Part shown: piece by piece, positions 40,662-48,796 of the stretch | Layout of the letters: every line of letters begins with the position of its first letter | How positions within the stretch are numbered: the first letter of the stretch is position 1 | Assembly: GCF_008704395.1 (NCBI RefSeq) | Contig: NZ_CP023695.1 | Coordinates: 4,216,001-4,280,000, forward strand | Length of the DNA stretch: 64,000 nucleotides | DNA from: Streptomyces alboniger | GTDB taxonomy: Bacteria > Actinomycetota > Actinomycetes > Streptomycetales > Streptomycetaceae | Reading direction: 5' to 3' | Program-made: the position numbers and the translations under genes | The notes under the pieces: model-generated | Told to the model about the DNA's origin: nothing | Database searches by the model: none | Seen by the model: only the letters and a program-made list of their open reading frames with translations

Positions 40662-41963
40662 ATGGCCGTCCCCCGGATGTTGTGGGGGAAGTACTTCCAG
40701 TACGAGCGGGATGGGGAAGCGGTTCTCCTCGACCCGGTCGGCCTGGACAGTGTGTTCATCGACTCCGGCGAGGTCCACGACCTCGCCGGGGTCCCCCCGA
40801 CCGCGACTCACGAAGCCCTCGCTGGGCTCGGCTTCACCCCCGACGGCCCCTCGGCCGACCGGCGCGAAGCACTCAACCATCGCCTTCGACTCCTCGGCCT
40901 CGACGCCGCCCCTCGCCGCATCAGCGGCCTGCGCGTCGTCCTCACCGACCGCTGCAACATGGCCTGCACGTACTGCTTCGTCGACACGAACACCGGCAAG
41001 CCGGACATGACGAAGGAAGAGCTGACGGAGGGGCTGGAGTTCCTGTTCGAGCAGAACGCTGGACAGGACGAGGTCTCCATCCAGTGGTTCGGTGGCGAGC
41101 CGACCATCCGCTTCGACCTCATGCGCTACGGCGATCAGCTCGCCGATACTCTCGCCGACCGCTACGACGTGCGCAGGGTGCGGCGCACGGTCGTCACCAA
41201 CGGTGCCCGGCTGACGGACGAGGCACTCGACCACTTCGTCGCGTACAAGTACGGGGTCGGCATCTCCATCGACGGCCCTCCGGGCATCAACTCGGCCAAT
41301 CGCCTGCTGCTCGGCGGCCAGCCCGCCGACGACCGGATCCGCCGCAACGTCGCCCGGTTCGTCGAGGCAGACGGCCTGCATGTGGGCTGCAACCTCACCC
41401 CGACGGCCGCGAACATCGGACGTCTCGCCGAGACCGTCCGGTGGATCATCGACGATCTCGGGCTGAAGTTCATCTACGTCAACACGCCCATCCCCACCGC
41501 GGGCCGCTGGCGGGTCAACGGCGCCGACCTGGCCCGGGAGTTGTACGAGGCCCGCGTGGCCGCCCTGGGGCGGGGCGGGATGCTGTTCTCCGTCCTGGAC
41601 CGCGCCTTCCAGGCACTCGACACCCGCCGGCCGATGCTCTTCGACCACATGCAGGGCGACCGCAGCCTGAACGCGGCCCTGCTGCCCGGCAACCGCGTCA
41701 GCCTGTGTGACATCAACTTCACCGAGCCGTCGTTCCTGCACACCCTCGCCGAGCTCCGCGCCGATCCCAGTCTCCTGGCTGGCGTGGCGAAGAAGGTCGC
41801 GCCGATCCCCGAGTGCGGCGACTGCCCGGCGCTTGGCATCTGCGGCGGCCCGTCCCGTAACGAGCAGGCCCTCGTCGGCGGCGGCACGCCGGATCCGGAG
41901 ATGTGCGCGTTCTATACGAGCACCGTGGAGATCGCGGTGTGGGACAACACGGGGGTGCAATGA
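40662..41963 (+). CDS. Radical SAM enzyme with SPASM/twitch-like C-terminus (enzyme 1)
   Basis: The start at ATG 40662 gives 433 residues. After an N-terminal extension of about 90 residues comes the radical SAM cluster motif LTDRCNMACTYCF (C98, C102, C105). QWFGGEPTIRFDL (the GGE motif) and ISIDGPPGINSANR follow. The C-terminus has a Cys cluster (PECGDCPALGICGGPSRNEQ) typical of auxiliary Fe-S binding in SPASM/twitch enzymes. These modify peptides or small molecules by radical chemistry. Its TGA overlaps the next radical SAM gene by four bases (ATGA). Peptide or amino acid substrates are likely given the SPASM-type tail. Confidence 0.92.
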   Translation: MAVPRMLWGKYFQYERDGEAVLLDPVGLDSVFIDSGEVHDLAGVPPTATHEALAGLGFTPDGPSADRREALNHRLRLLGLDAAPRRISGLRVVLTDRCNMACTYCFVDTNTGKPDMTKEELTEGLEFLFEQNAGQDEVSIQWFGGEPTIRFDLMRYGDQLADTLADRYDVRRVRRTVVTNGARLTDEALDHFVAYKYGVGISIDGPPGINSANRLLLGGQPADDRIRRNVARFVEADGLHVGCNLTPTAANIGRLAETVRWIIDDLGLKFIYVNTPIPTAGRWRVNGADLARELYEARVAALGRGGMLFSVLDRAFQALDTRRPMLFDHMQGDRSLNAALLPGNRVSLCDINFTEPSFLHTLAELRADPSLLAGVAKKVAPIPECGDCPALGICGGPSRNEQALVGGGTPDPEMCAFYTSTVEIAVWDNTGVQ

Positions 41964-42862
41964 GTACCCGCGTCCGTACCGCGTTGATCTCCACGGCCGG
42001 GCACTGCAAGGTGGCCTGCGGGTTCTGCTTCCGGGCCGACCGCGCCCACGGCCTCCTGGATACCGCGACCTACACCCGCACCCTGTCGCGGCTGAAGGAA
42101 GCGGGCGTGGAAGGGGTGTGCCTGAGCGGTGGCGAACCGACCCACCACCCGCAGCTCCGGCAGCTCGTACGGCTGGCTCGCCAGTTCGGCATGGCGGTGT
42201 CGATGGTGACCTCGGCCCGCACCGTGGCGGAGGTCATTGCTCTCTCCCAGGTGGCGCACCTGCTGGCCAATGTGACCGTCTCCGCCGACTCGCAGGGAGC
42301 GATGCTGCTGGGCCGCACCACCCGCACCGCGGTCTCCGGCCTCGACACGCTGCGAGCCATCAGCACCGAGACGAAGATCCTGCACGTCACCTGCTGGGGC
42401 CTGCGCGACGAGGAGTGCCAGAACCTGGCCGCCCTCGTGTCCGAGGCAGGGGTGGAGGTCCAGTTCAGTCCCGTCGTCCTCGACGAGCGCGCCCTGCGCC
42501 GCGATGGCAAGTCGGTCCAGGACTACCTGGTGCAGCAGCGGCTCGACGCCGACGTACTGAGCGACCACTTCAATCTGTCCGACCGATACCGGGCCTACCT
42601 CGACGAGCTGGGGGACCTGCAATTCCCCACGGACGGGGGTGAGCGGTGGTCATGCCGCTCAGCGGCCGCGTACGTCTCCGCGGACGGCGACATCCGGCGC
42701 TGCCCCTACGGCCAGGCATCGGTCAGTGCCCACGCTCCCCGGGCCGCGATCAGAGAGTTCCTGACCGCTCCGGCGCAGGACCGGGTGACCCCGGACTGCG
42801 CCGCCATCTGCCGCTCCGCCAGCACCTGTGCCGACGACAGTGCGTCGTGCGCTGCGGTGTGA
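41960..42862 (+). CDS. Radical SAM enzyme (enzyme 2)
   Basis: The ATG at 41960 overlaps the stop of enzyme 1, giving 300 residues. The cluster motif is TAGHCKVACGFCFRAD (C16, C20, C23), with GVCLSGGEPTHHPQ as the GGE element and HVTCWGLRDEECQ later. A Cys-rich C-terminus (RSAAAYVSADGDIRRCPYG, then CAAICRSASTCADDSASC) suggests auxiliary cluster binding. It is shorter than enzyme 1, so the two are not simple duplicates and may act in sequence on one substrate. Translational coupling supports a shared pathway. Confidence 0.9.
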   Translation: MSTRVRTALISTAGHCKVACGFCFRADRAHGLLDTATYTRTLSRLKEAGVEGVCLSGGEPTHHPQLRQLVRLARQFGMAVSMVTSARTVAEVIALSQVAHLLANVTVSADSQGAMLLGRTTRTAVSGLDTLRAISTETKILHVTCWGLRDEECQNLAALVSEAGVEVQFSPVVLDERALRRDGKSVQDYLVQQRLDADVLSDHFNLSDRYRAYLDELGDLQFPTDGGERWSCRSAAAYVSADGDIRRCPYGQASVSAHAPRAAIREFLTAPAQDRVTPDCAAICRSASTCADDSASCAAV

Positions 42863-42887
42863 GGCCGACTCGACGCATCCCGACTCC

Positions 42888-43670
42888 ATGGACCGCTCTA
42901 TGACGATCACGACGCCCGACGACTTCGCACTCCGGTGGAGGAAACCGCCGAACTTCCCACTGGAGGTCCCGTTCGACTACACGTTCCTGCCGGCCATCGA
43001 TGTCCTCGACCACCTCCGCAAGGACGAAGAGGTCCGGTTCACGATCCTCGGGGACGACGACTGGCAGGTGCGCATGGACCGCACAGCCGCTTTCCGTACG
43101 GCGCCGATCGAGGAGATCGTCGCCTGGCCGTTCCGGCTGGTGCACTTCAATCTCAGCCGCTTCTACGACGACCTCCTGAACGGTTTCCAGGAGGAGGTAA
43201 TGATCCCCTGGCGCAGCCATCTGTCCGACCGGGGATTCACCTGGCAGCGGCTGGCGCCGATCCTGTTCCTGTCCACCGAGGGTGCCGCCTCGACCTACCA
43301 CAACGACAACTCCCACGGCCTGGCCTGGCAGGTCTACGGCACCAAGACCTTCCACAGCTACCTCAACCCCGACCAGCACCTGTCGGCCGAGGCGGCGGTC
43401 ATCGGCGAGACCAGCGGAGAGGACCCGCCCGCCCACGATCCCGCCGACCGCCAGTCGGTCACCATGAGGCCCGGTGACCAGCTGTGGAGCCATGCTCTGA
43501 CGCCCCACTGGGTCACCACCGAGTCGACGCTCGCCATGAGCGTCACCCTCTCCCACGGCGGCCTGTGCCACCAAGGCAACTTCTCCGAACGGGAGTTGGC
43601 GCTGCGGGCCTATTGGGACAAGAACCCCCACGAGGCGTGGGCACATGATCTGCGCAAGGTCCGCTACTGA
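42888..43670 (+). CDS. JmjC/cupin-like Fe(II) oxygenase
   Basis: The start is ATG 42888 or 42900, with neither ribosome binding site strong. The 260-residue protein has the double-stranded beta-helix metal motif: YHNDNSHGLAWQVYGTKTF contains HxD (H138, D140), and LWSHALTPHWVT gives the distal His (H202 or H207). RSVTMRPGDQLW-like strands lie between. This matches cupin-8/JmjC-type Fe(II)/2-oxoglutarate hydroxylases, which hydroxylate amino acid side chains in proteins or free molecules. It is 25 bases after radical SAM enzyme 2 and ends at a strong terminator. A tailoring hydroxylase role is inferred. Confidence 0.82.
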   Translation: MDRSMTITTPDDFALRWRKPPNFPLEVPFDYTFLPAIDVLDHLRKDEEVRFTILGDDDWQVRMDRTAAFRTAPIEEIVAWPFRLVHFNLSRFYDDLLNGFQEEVMIPWRSHLSDRGFTWQRLAPILFLSTEGAASTYHNDNSHGLAWQVYGTKTFHSYLNPDQHLSAEAAVIGETSGEDPPAHDPADRQSVTMRPGDQLWSHALTPHWVTTESTLAMSVTLSHGGLCHQGNFSERELALRAYWDKNPHEAWAHDLRKVRY

Positions 43671-43672
43671 GA

Positions 43673-43717
43673 CTGCGTCCCACGGCACGAGGCACTCGCC
43701 CGTGCCGTGGGACGCAG
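43673..43717. terminator. Bidirectional terminator between the oxygenase and AspRS genes
   Basis: A perfect 17-bp stem (CTGCGTCCCACGGCACG and its complement) has an 11-base loop. It lies three bases after one stop and twelve bases from the stop of the convergent AspRS gene. Confidence 0.9.
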
Positions 43718-43728
43718 CCCACTGCCGG

Positions 43729-45039
43729 TTACGGCGTGAGGCGGTTCGGGCCGCGGAAGAGGAAGGTGGCCTCGCGGATCGAGTCCAGGCCGAGCATCAC
43801 CATCAGCACCCGCCCCAGGCCCATACCGAGCCCGCCGTGCGGCGGGCACCCGTAGCGGAACGCGTTCAGGTAGTCCTGCAGCGGCTCCGTGCTCATGCTC
43901 TTCTCGGCGGCCTGCTTCAGCAGCACGTCGTAGCGGTGCTCACGCTGGGCGCCGGTGGTGACCTCCAGCCCCTTCCACAGCAGGTCGAAGCTCAAGGTCA
44001 CGCTCGGGTCGTCGGCCTGCCGCATGTGGTAGAAGGGCCGGATGCCGATCGGGTAGTGCGTGATGAACACGAACTCGTGCCCGGTGGCTTCCTTGATGTG
44101 AGCCGAGATGCTCCGCTCGCCCTCCGGGTCCAGGTCCTCCTTGACCCCCTGGGGGTCCCAGCCGCCCTTGCGCAGGATCTCGTGCGCCTCGGCCATGGTG
44201 ATGCGGGGGAAGGGCGTGTTGGGGACGGTGACCTCGACGCCGAAGTGCTCGCGGATCGCCTCACCGTGCGTGTCGGCGACCTTGCCGATGGTGTGGGCGA
44301 GCATCTGCTCCTCGAACGCCATCACGTCCTCGACGCCGTCGATCCAGGCCAGCTCCACGTCGACGCCGGTGAACTCGGTGGCGTGCCGGGAGGTGAACGA
44401 CGGCTCGGCGCGGAAGACCGGCCCGATCTCGAAGACCTTGTCGATGCCGGCCGAGATCGCCATCTGCTTGTAGAACTGGGGCGACTGCGCCAGGTAGGCG
44501 CTGCGGTCGAAGTAGCCGAGCTTGAAGACCTCCGCGCCGGACTCCGAGGCGGTGCCCATGAGCTTGGGGGTGTGCATCTCCGTGGCGCCCTGCGCATAGG
44601 CGTACTCGCGCATGCCCTGCTCCAGGGTGGTCTGTACGGCGAACAGCAGCTGGGCGGAGGGTCGGCGGCGCACGTCCAGGAAACGCCAGTCCAGGCGCTG
44701 CTCCAGACCGGTGTGCTCGTCGATCGGCAGTGGCGTGGCGGCCCGGTTCAGGACCTCGACCGTCTCGGGGACGATCTCCAGACCGCCGAGGTTGACCTGG
44801 GCTGCGTCGACGACACGGCCGGTGATACGGACGACGGACTCGGGAGTGAGGGCTTCGAGCTCGGCTTCCAGGGGGCCGTCGTCGCGCTTGTGGGTCACCT
44901 GCACCATGCCGGTGCTGTCTCGCACGATGACGAATTGCATCTTGCGCTGCAGGCGGAGGGTGTTCACCCACCCGCAGACGGAAACGGTACGGCCGACGTG
45001 TTCTCGCAGGTCAGAGACGTGTACGCGGCTGTGGATCAT
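43729..45039 (-). CDS. aspS2: Archaeal-type aspartyl-tRNA synthetase (AspRS2), extra copy under T-box control
   Basis: The ATG at 45039 follows GGAGGACCGC, giving 436 residues. An OB-fold anticodon domain (HVGRTVSVCGWVNTLRLQ) is followed by the class II core: YLAQSPQFYKQMAISAG (the QSPQ loop of AspRS), motif 2 FRAEPSFTSRHATEF, and motif 3 GLGMGLGRVLMVMLGLD. It lacks the large GAD insertion of ordinary bacterial AspRS (about 590 residues) and so is the compact archaeal type, often non-discriminating between tRNA-Asp and tRNA-Asn. As cargo on a mobile element it cannot be the sole housekeeping enzyme. A spare, inhibitor-resistant synthetase is the likeliest role. Confidence 0.93.
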   Translation of the reverse strand: MIHSRVHVSDLREHVGRTVSVCGWVNTLRLQRKMQFVIVRDSTGMVQVTHKRDDGPLEAELEALTPESVVRITGRVVDAAQVNLGGLEIVPETVEVLNRAATPLPIDEHTGLEQRLDWRFLDVRRRPSAQLLFAVQTTLEQGMREYAYAQGATEMHTPKLMGTASESGAEVFKLGYFDRSAYLAQSPQFYKQMAISAGIDKVFEIGPVFRAEPSFTSRHATEFTGVDVELAWIDGVEDVMAFEEQMLAHTIGKVADTHGEAIREHFGVEVTVPNTPFPRITMAEAHEILRKGGWDPQGVKEDLDPEGERSISAHIKEATGHEFVFITHYPIGIRPFYHMRQADDPSVTLSFDLLWKGLEVTTGAQREHRYDVLLKQAAEKSMSTEPLQDYLNAFRYGCPPHGGLGMGLGRVLMVMLGLDSIREATFLFRGPNRLTP

Positions 45040-45067
45040 TGCGGTCCTCCGAAGGACATCGTCATGA

Positions 45068-45303
45068 TCCCTTGGGAGTGCGGGCGAGAAGGGAACTCGC
45101 GGTACCACCGCACTTTCGCCGCCACCAGGTGGCGGCCTCATTCGGGCCCGATCACGGGGGCCGACCGGCGGGGCATTGGACCACGACGTGGTCGTTCCTC
45201 CCCGCGCTCAGGAGGGTCTTCGCCTCGGGGCGCGAGACCGCCTTCCCAGCTTCCGGCGGCTCTCTCTGCTCGCGTGATCCGTGGCTACTCGTCTCCGTCA
45301 TCG
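45068..45303 (-). promoter_or_regulatory. T-box riboswitch leader of the AspRS gene, specifier GAC (Asp)
   Basis: Reading leftward, GACGAGTAG opens stem I near 45,290. AGAGAGCCGCCGG...GGCGG (about 45,265-45,235) is the typical stem I apical part. GCGAAGACCCTCCTGAGC contains the specifier loop with GAC at 45,218-45,216, an Asp codon. GGTGGTACCGCG (45,109-45,098) is the T-box core that pairs with the tRNA acceptor end. AGTGCGG (45,114-45,108) can pair with CCGCACT (45,083-45,077) as a competing stem. A further hairpin, GTCCT-TCGG-AGGAC, holds the AspRS ribosome binding site, suggesting translational control. Uncharged tRNA-Asp should switch the gene on. Confidence 0.88.
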
Positions 45304-45377
45304 CGTTGCCGAGCAGGATACGGACCTCGCGGGCACCGCCGCAATCAAGAACACACTCGTGATCAGGAGGATCTGTT

Positions 45378-45860
45378 GTGAGCGTGCCCGTACGACGGGC
45401 GGTAGTCGCCGATGCCGGGGAGCTGGCCCGCCTGCGCCAGCTTTCGCTGACCTGCCCGGCTGTGCCTTGGACCAGGCCGAGGGCGGTACCGGACGGGCCA
45501 TGGGTCGAGGAGTGCCAGGAGGCCATCGCCGCCATGCTCCGCGACCAGGACACGGCTGCAGCGTTCGTGGTCGCCGCCGAACCGGGCCGCATGGCGGCCA
45601 GCGCGATGGGGCTTCTTCTGCCCAGGCTTCCGGGCCCAGATAGCGGCAAGCCGTTCAACGGCGACATCAGCACCGTCGCAACCGATCCGGAGTTCCGCAG
45701 GCGCGGCTATGCGCGGGCCGTGGTAACAGCGCTCATGGACTGGATGACCGTAAGCGGCTGCAAGCGCATCAGCCTCGCCTCCAGCCCGGAGGGTGAGCCG
45801 CTGTATACGTCGCTCGGGTTCGCTTACGACGACCCGCGGATGTCCTGGCGGGTCCGTTGA
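45378..45860 (+). CDS. GNAT family N-acetyltransferase
   Basis: GTG 45378 follows AGGAGG. The 160-residue protein has the GNAT core: VPVRRAVVADAGELARLRQL, DISTVATDPEFRRRGYARAV (motif A with the R-R-G-Y acetyl-CoA loop) and KRISLASSPEGEPLYTSLGF. It acetylates amino groups with acetyl-CoA. It diverges from the T-box/AspRS gene. In microcin C loci a GNAT domain (MccE) acetylates the aspartyl-adenylate analogue as immunity; a matching role here is possible but unproven. Its stop overlaps the next start. Confidence 0.88.
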   Translation: MSVPVRRAVVADAGELARLRQLSLTCPAVPWTRPRAVPDGPWVEECQEAIAAMLRDQDTAAAFVVAAEPGRMAASAMGLLLPRLPGPDSGKPFNGDISTVATDPEFRRRGYARAVVTALMDWMTVSGCKRISLASSPEGEPLYTSLGFAYDDPRMSWRVR

Positions 45861-46804
45861 CGGCGCGACACGGCCACGACCGCAGCCCTCCGCTCGACCA
45901 GCATCCGGCTCGCGATGACGCGGCGCTACGGCCGGTAGTGGAGGACGCGGCGATGGGCCGGTGGGAGGGCGCCCGGGATCTGCTGGCCGCGACGGGCCCG
46001 GACTGGGACCGGAGGATCTTCCGCCTTCAGATCCTTGCCGAAGCGGGGGCGCGGCTCAGGTTCGCCGACACCTGGGCCAAGGCCGAGCCCCGCTCTCCGC
46101 ACGCCCTCGCTCTCCTCGCGAACGTGCAGGCCCTACGCGCGATGATCGCCGGGCGCAGTGCCGGACGAACCTTGATGGAGGAAGCCTGGTCCACCTGCCA
46201 CACCGCTCTGGACGCGTGGCCCCAGGACGTGGCGCCGCTGGTCGTCATGCTCGCGCTGCTGCGAACCCACACCCCCGACCGGGACACGCTCGGCCGCGTG
46301 TGGGAGGAGATCAAGCAGCGCGACCCGTGGAACCGCGAAGCGCACCACGAGGTCGTCACCTACCTCTTCCCACGCCATCACGGCGCCCAGGGAGAGGCAG
46401 CGTGGTGGGCCGAGGAGCAGGCATCCATCGCTCCCCAGGGGCTGCCGATCGCCGTGCTGCCCCTGGTCGTCTTGGCAGAAGCACACCGCTCGCGCCAGGA
46501 GCGGGACCAGAAGGCGTACGGGCTGACGATCCACCCCTGGGTCGAGTGCCCGCAGATTGATCCGGTGCTGGAGCGGTGGTGGCGCTACCGCGCCCCGCGT
46601 TCGCACGCCTGCTTCGCCGATGACGCCAACTACCTCGCCCACGCCTTGTCGTTCGCGAATCGGCACCACGAGGCCCTGGAGGTCTTTGACGCGATCGGCC
46701 CGTACGCCACGCAAGTCCCCTGGTCGTACTGCGGCCAGGCCAGCGAGCTGTTCCTGCGGCATCGCGGCTGGGCGTACAGCCCGCCCCGGCGTCGACACCG
46801 CTGA
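45857..46804 (+). CDS. Helical-repeat (TPR-like) hypothetical protein
   Basis: The frame begins at a TTG overlapping the GNAT stop (TTGA); no ribosome binding site is seen and an internal start near 45,937-45,953 is possible. Up to 315 residues form a series of helical pairs (GARDLLAATGPDWDRRIFRL, HALALLANVQALRAMIAGR, TLMEEAWSTCHTALDAWPQD, SFANRHHEALEVFDAIGPYA) like TPR arrays. There is no signal peptide. It lies between the acetyltransferase and the permease and is probably co-transcribed with both. A binding role for the pathway product or enzymes is inferred only. Confidence 0.75.
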   Translation: MTARHGHDRSPPLDQHPARDDAALRPVVEDAAMGRWEGARDLLAATGPDWDRRIFRLQILAEAGARLRFADTWAKAEPRSPHALALLANVQALRAMIAGRSAGRTLMEEAWSTCHTALDAWPQDVAPLVVMLALLRTHTPDRDTLGRVWEEIKQRDPWNREAHHEVVTYLFPRHHGAQGEAAWWAEEQASIAPQGLPIAVLPLVVLAEAHRSRQERDQKAYGLTIHPWVECPQIDPVLERWWRYRAPRSHACFADDANYLAHALSFANRHHEALEVFDAIGPYATQVPWSYCGQASELFLRHRGWAYSPPRRRHR

Positions 46805-46846
46805 GTCCCCGACCCATTCCTTTCCCGTACGAAGGACGGAATCCCT

Positions 46847-48364
46847 GTGCCTCTCGATGTCTCCCGTGTCTCCGACGAGGAACGCCTCAAGCAGCTGGGC
46901 TACCAGCAGACGCTGTCGCGCTCGATGTCCGGCCGCGCGAACTTCGGCGTCAGCTTCACGATCATCTCCATCCTGTCCGGCTGCATGACCATGTACGGCT
47001 ACGGCATGAACACCGGCGGGCCAGCGGTCATCATGTGGGGCTGGCTGTTCGTCGGCCTGATGACGCTCTTCGTCGGTCTGTCCATGGCGGAGGTCTGCTC
47101 CGCCTATCCGACGTCCGCGGGCCTGTACTTCTGGGCCCACCGCATGGCCCCGAAGCGGTCGGCGGCGGCGTGGGCGTGGTTCACCGGCTGGTTCAACACC
47201 CTCGGACAGATAGCCGTGACCGCGGGCATCGACTTCGGCGCCGCCACCTTCCTCAACGCCTTACTGGACCTCCAGTTCGGCTTCGACGCCACACCCGGCC
47301 ACACGATCACGCTGTTCGGGATCATCCTCGTGCTGCACGGCGTGCTGAACACTTTCGGCGTGCGCATCGTCGCCTTCCTCAACGAGGTGTCGATCTGGTG
47401 GCACGTCCTCGGCGTCGTCGTCATCTGCGGCGCCCTGGTCCTCGTCCCCGACCACCACCAGTCCACCGGCTTCGTGTTCGGCGAGTTCGTCAACAACACC
47501 GGCTTCTCGTCCAGCACCTACGTGGTGCTCATCGGCCTGCTGATGGCGCAGTACACCTTCACCGGTTACGACGCCTCCGCCCATATGACCGAGGAGACCA
47601 TCGATGCCTCGACCGCCGGTCCCAAGGGCATCGTCCGCTCGATCCTCGTCTCCCTGGCGGCCGGGTTCGTCCTTCTCTTCGGCTTCACCTACGCCATCCA
47701 GTCCTACGCCGGATCCCTCGACTCCGCCACGGGCGTGCCCCCGGCGCAGATCCTCATGGACGCGCTCGGCGCGGCGGCCGGCAAGTGGCTGCTACTGGTC
47801 ATCATCGTGGCCCAGCTGTTCTGCGGCATGGCCTCGGTGACCGCCAACTCCCGCATGATCTACGCCTTCTCCCGCGACGGCGCGCTGCCGTTCTCCCGGA
47901 CGTGGCACAAGCTCAGCCCCGCCACCCGCACCCCTGCCAACGCCGTCTGGCTGGCCACTGGTGGCGCCTTCGTCCTGGGCCTGCCCTACTTGTGGAACAG
48001 CACGGCGTACGCGGCCGTCACGTCCATCGCGACCATCGGCCTGTACATCGCCTATGTGATCCCGACGCTCTTGCGGCTGCGGCAGGGGGAGCGGTTCGAG
48101 CGCGGCCCGTGGCACCTCGGCCCCTGGTCCACCCTCGTGGGCACGATCGCCGTCGCCTGGGTCGTGGTGATCACAGTGCTGTTCATGCTGCCGCAGAGCT
48201 CACCGATCACTGCTGACACTTTCAATTACGCGCCTATCGCAGTCGGCGTCGTCGTCGCCTTCTGCGGAATCTGGTGGCTCGCTTCGGCCCGCAAGTGGTT
48301 CCTGAACCCGGCCCACCCCCGCAACGCCCGCCCCGATCGCGAGCGGGAAGTGGCTCGCTCGTAG
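46847..48364 (+). CDS. APC-family amino acid permease
   Basis: GTG 46847 follows AAGGACGGA. The 505-residue protein has about 12 transmembrane helices. The APC signature near the start is FGVSFTIISILSGCMTMYGY, with SMAEVCSAYPTSAGLYFW in helix 3 and AQYTFTGYDASAHMTEET in helix 6. It resembles GABA/amino-acid permeases of the BAT1/AmaT type from fungi and actinobacteria. It may import a precursor amino acid or export/recycle the product of the locus. It ends the rightward GNAT-TPR-permease run, and a gap of about 210 bases follows before the next module. Confidence 0.9.
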   Translation: MPLDVSRVSDEERLKQLGYQQTLSRSMSGRANFGVSFTIISILSGCMTMYGYGMNTGGPAVIMWGWLFVGLMTLFVGLSMAEVCSAYPTSAGLYFWAHRMAPKRSAAAWAWFTGWFNTLGQIAVTAGIDFGAATFLNALLDLQFGFDATPGHTITLFGIILVLHGVLNTFGVRIVAFLNEVSIWWHVLGVVVICGALVLVPDHHQSTGFVFGEFVNNTGFSSSTYVVLIGLLMAQYTFTGYDASAHMTEETIDASTAGPKGIVRSILVSLAAGFVLLFGFTYAIQSYAGSLDSATGVPPAQILMDALGAAAGKWLLLVIIVAQLFCGMASVTANSRMIYAFSRDGALPFSRTWHKLSPATRTPANAVWLATGGAFVLGLPYLWNSTAYAAVTSIATIGLYIAYVIPTLLRLRQGERFERGPWHLGPWSTLVGTIAVAWVVVITVLFMLPQSSPITADTFNYAPIAVGVVVAFCGIWWLASARKWFLNPAHPRNARPDREREVARS

Positions 48365-48574
48365 GCCGCGCTGGAGGGGAAACGGCTGAAGCCGGTCGGT
48401 CGAGCCATAGAACACGCTGGTCGCCAAGGCGCAGATACCGGAGTGCAACGGTTGCGATGACCGAAACCCCGCTACTGCTAGTGATCGAATCCTGACTACT
48501 TGTCAGTGGTGCGTGCTGTCATACGGCCTACGCGGGGAAACGACAACGACCTTGGACAGAGGGGGAGTTCCTCC

Positions 48575-48796
48575 GTGGTGGTTCAGGTGAAGGCGCACAT
48601 GCGGGGCGGTGTCCCGGTACGGGCACACACCCGGTCCCATCCCGGATCCGGGCGCCAGCTCACGATCGCGGCCATCGTCGCGCTCCTGGTCTGGGGAGCC
48701 TCCGAGGGCGGCATCAAGTTCGAGGGCGAGGTCAAGACACTTCCGCCACACCGCTCCCCGTCCACCGCACCCGTACAGCCTGGCGGGGTCCGATGA
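48575..48796 (+). CDS. Small single-helix membrane protein of the element
   Basis: GTG 48575 follows GGGGGAG. The 73-residue product reads MVVQVKAHMRGGVPVRAHTR with a single hydrophobic helix (LTIAAIVALLVWGASEG) and a polar Pro-rich tail. The VRAHTR motif recurs in small plasmid/element proteins from memory. It overlaps the next gene by four bases (ATGA), so the two are coupled. Confidence 0.65.
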   Translation: MVVQVKAHMRGGVPVRAHTRSHPGSGRQLTIAAIVALLVWGASEGGIKFEGEVKTLPPHRSPSTAPVQPGGVR

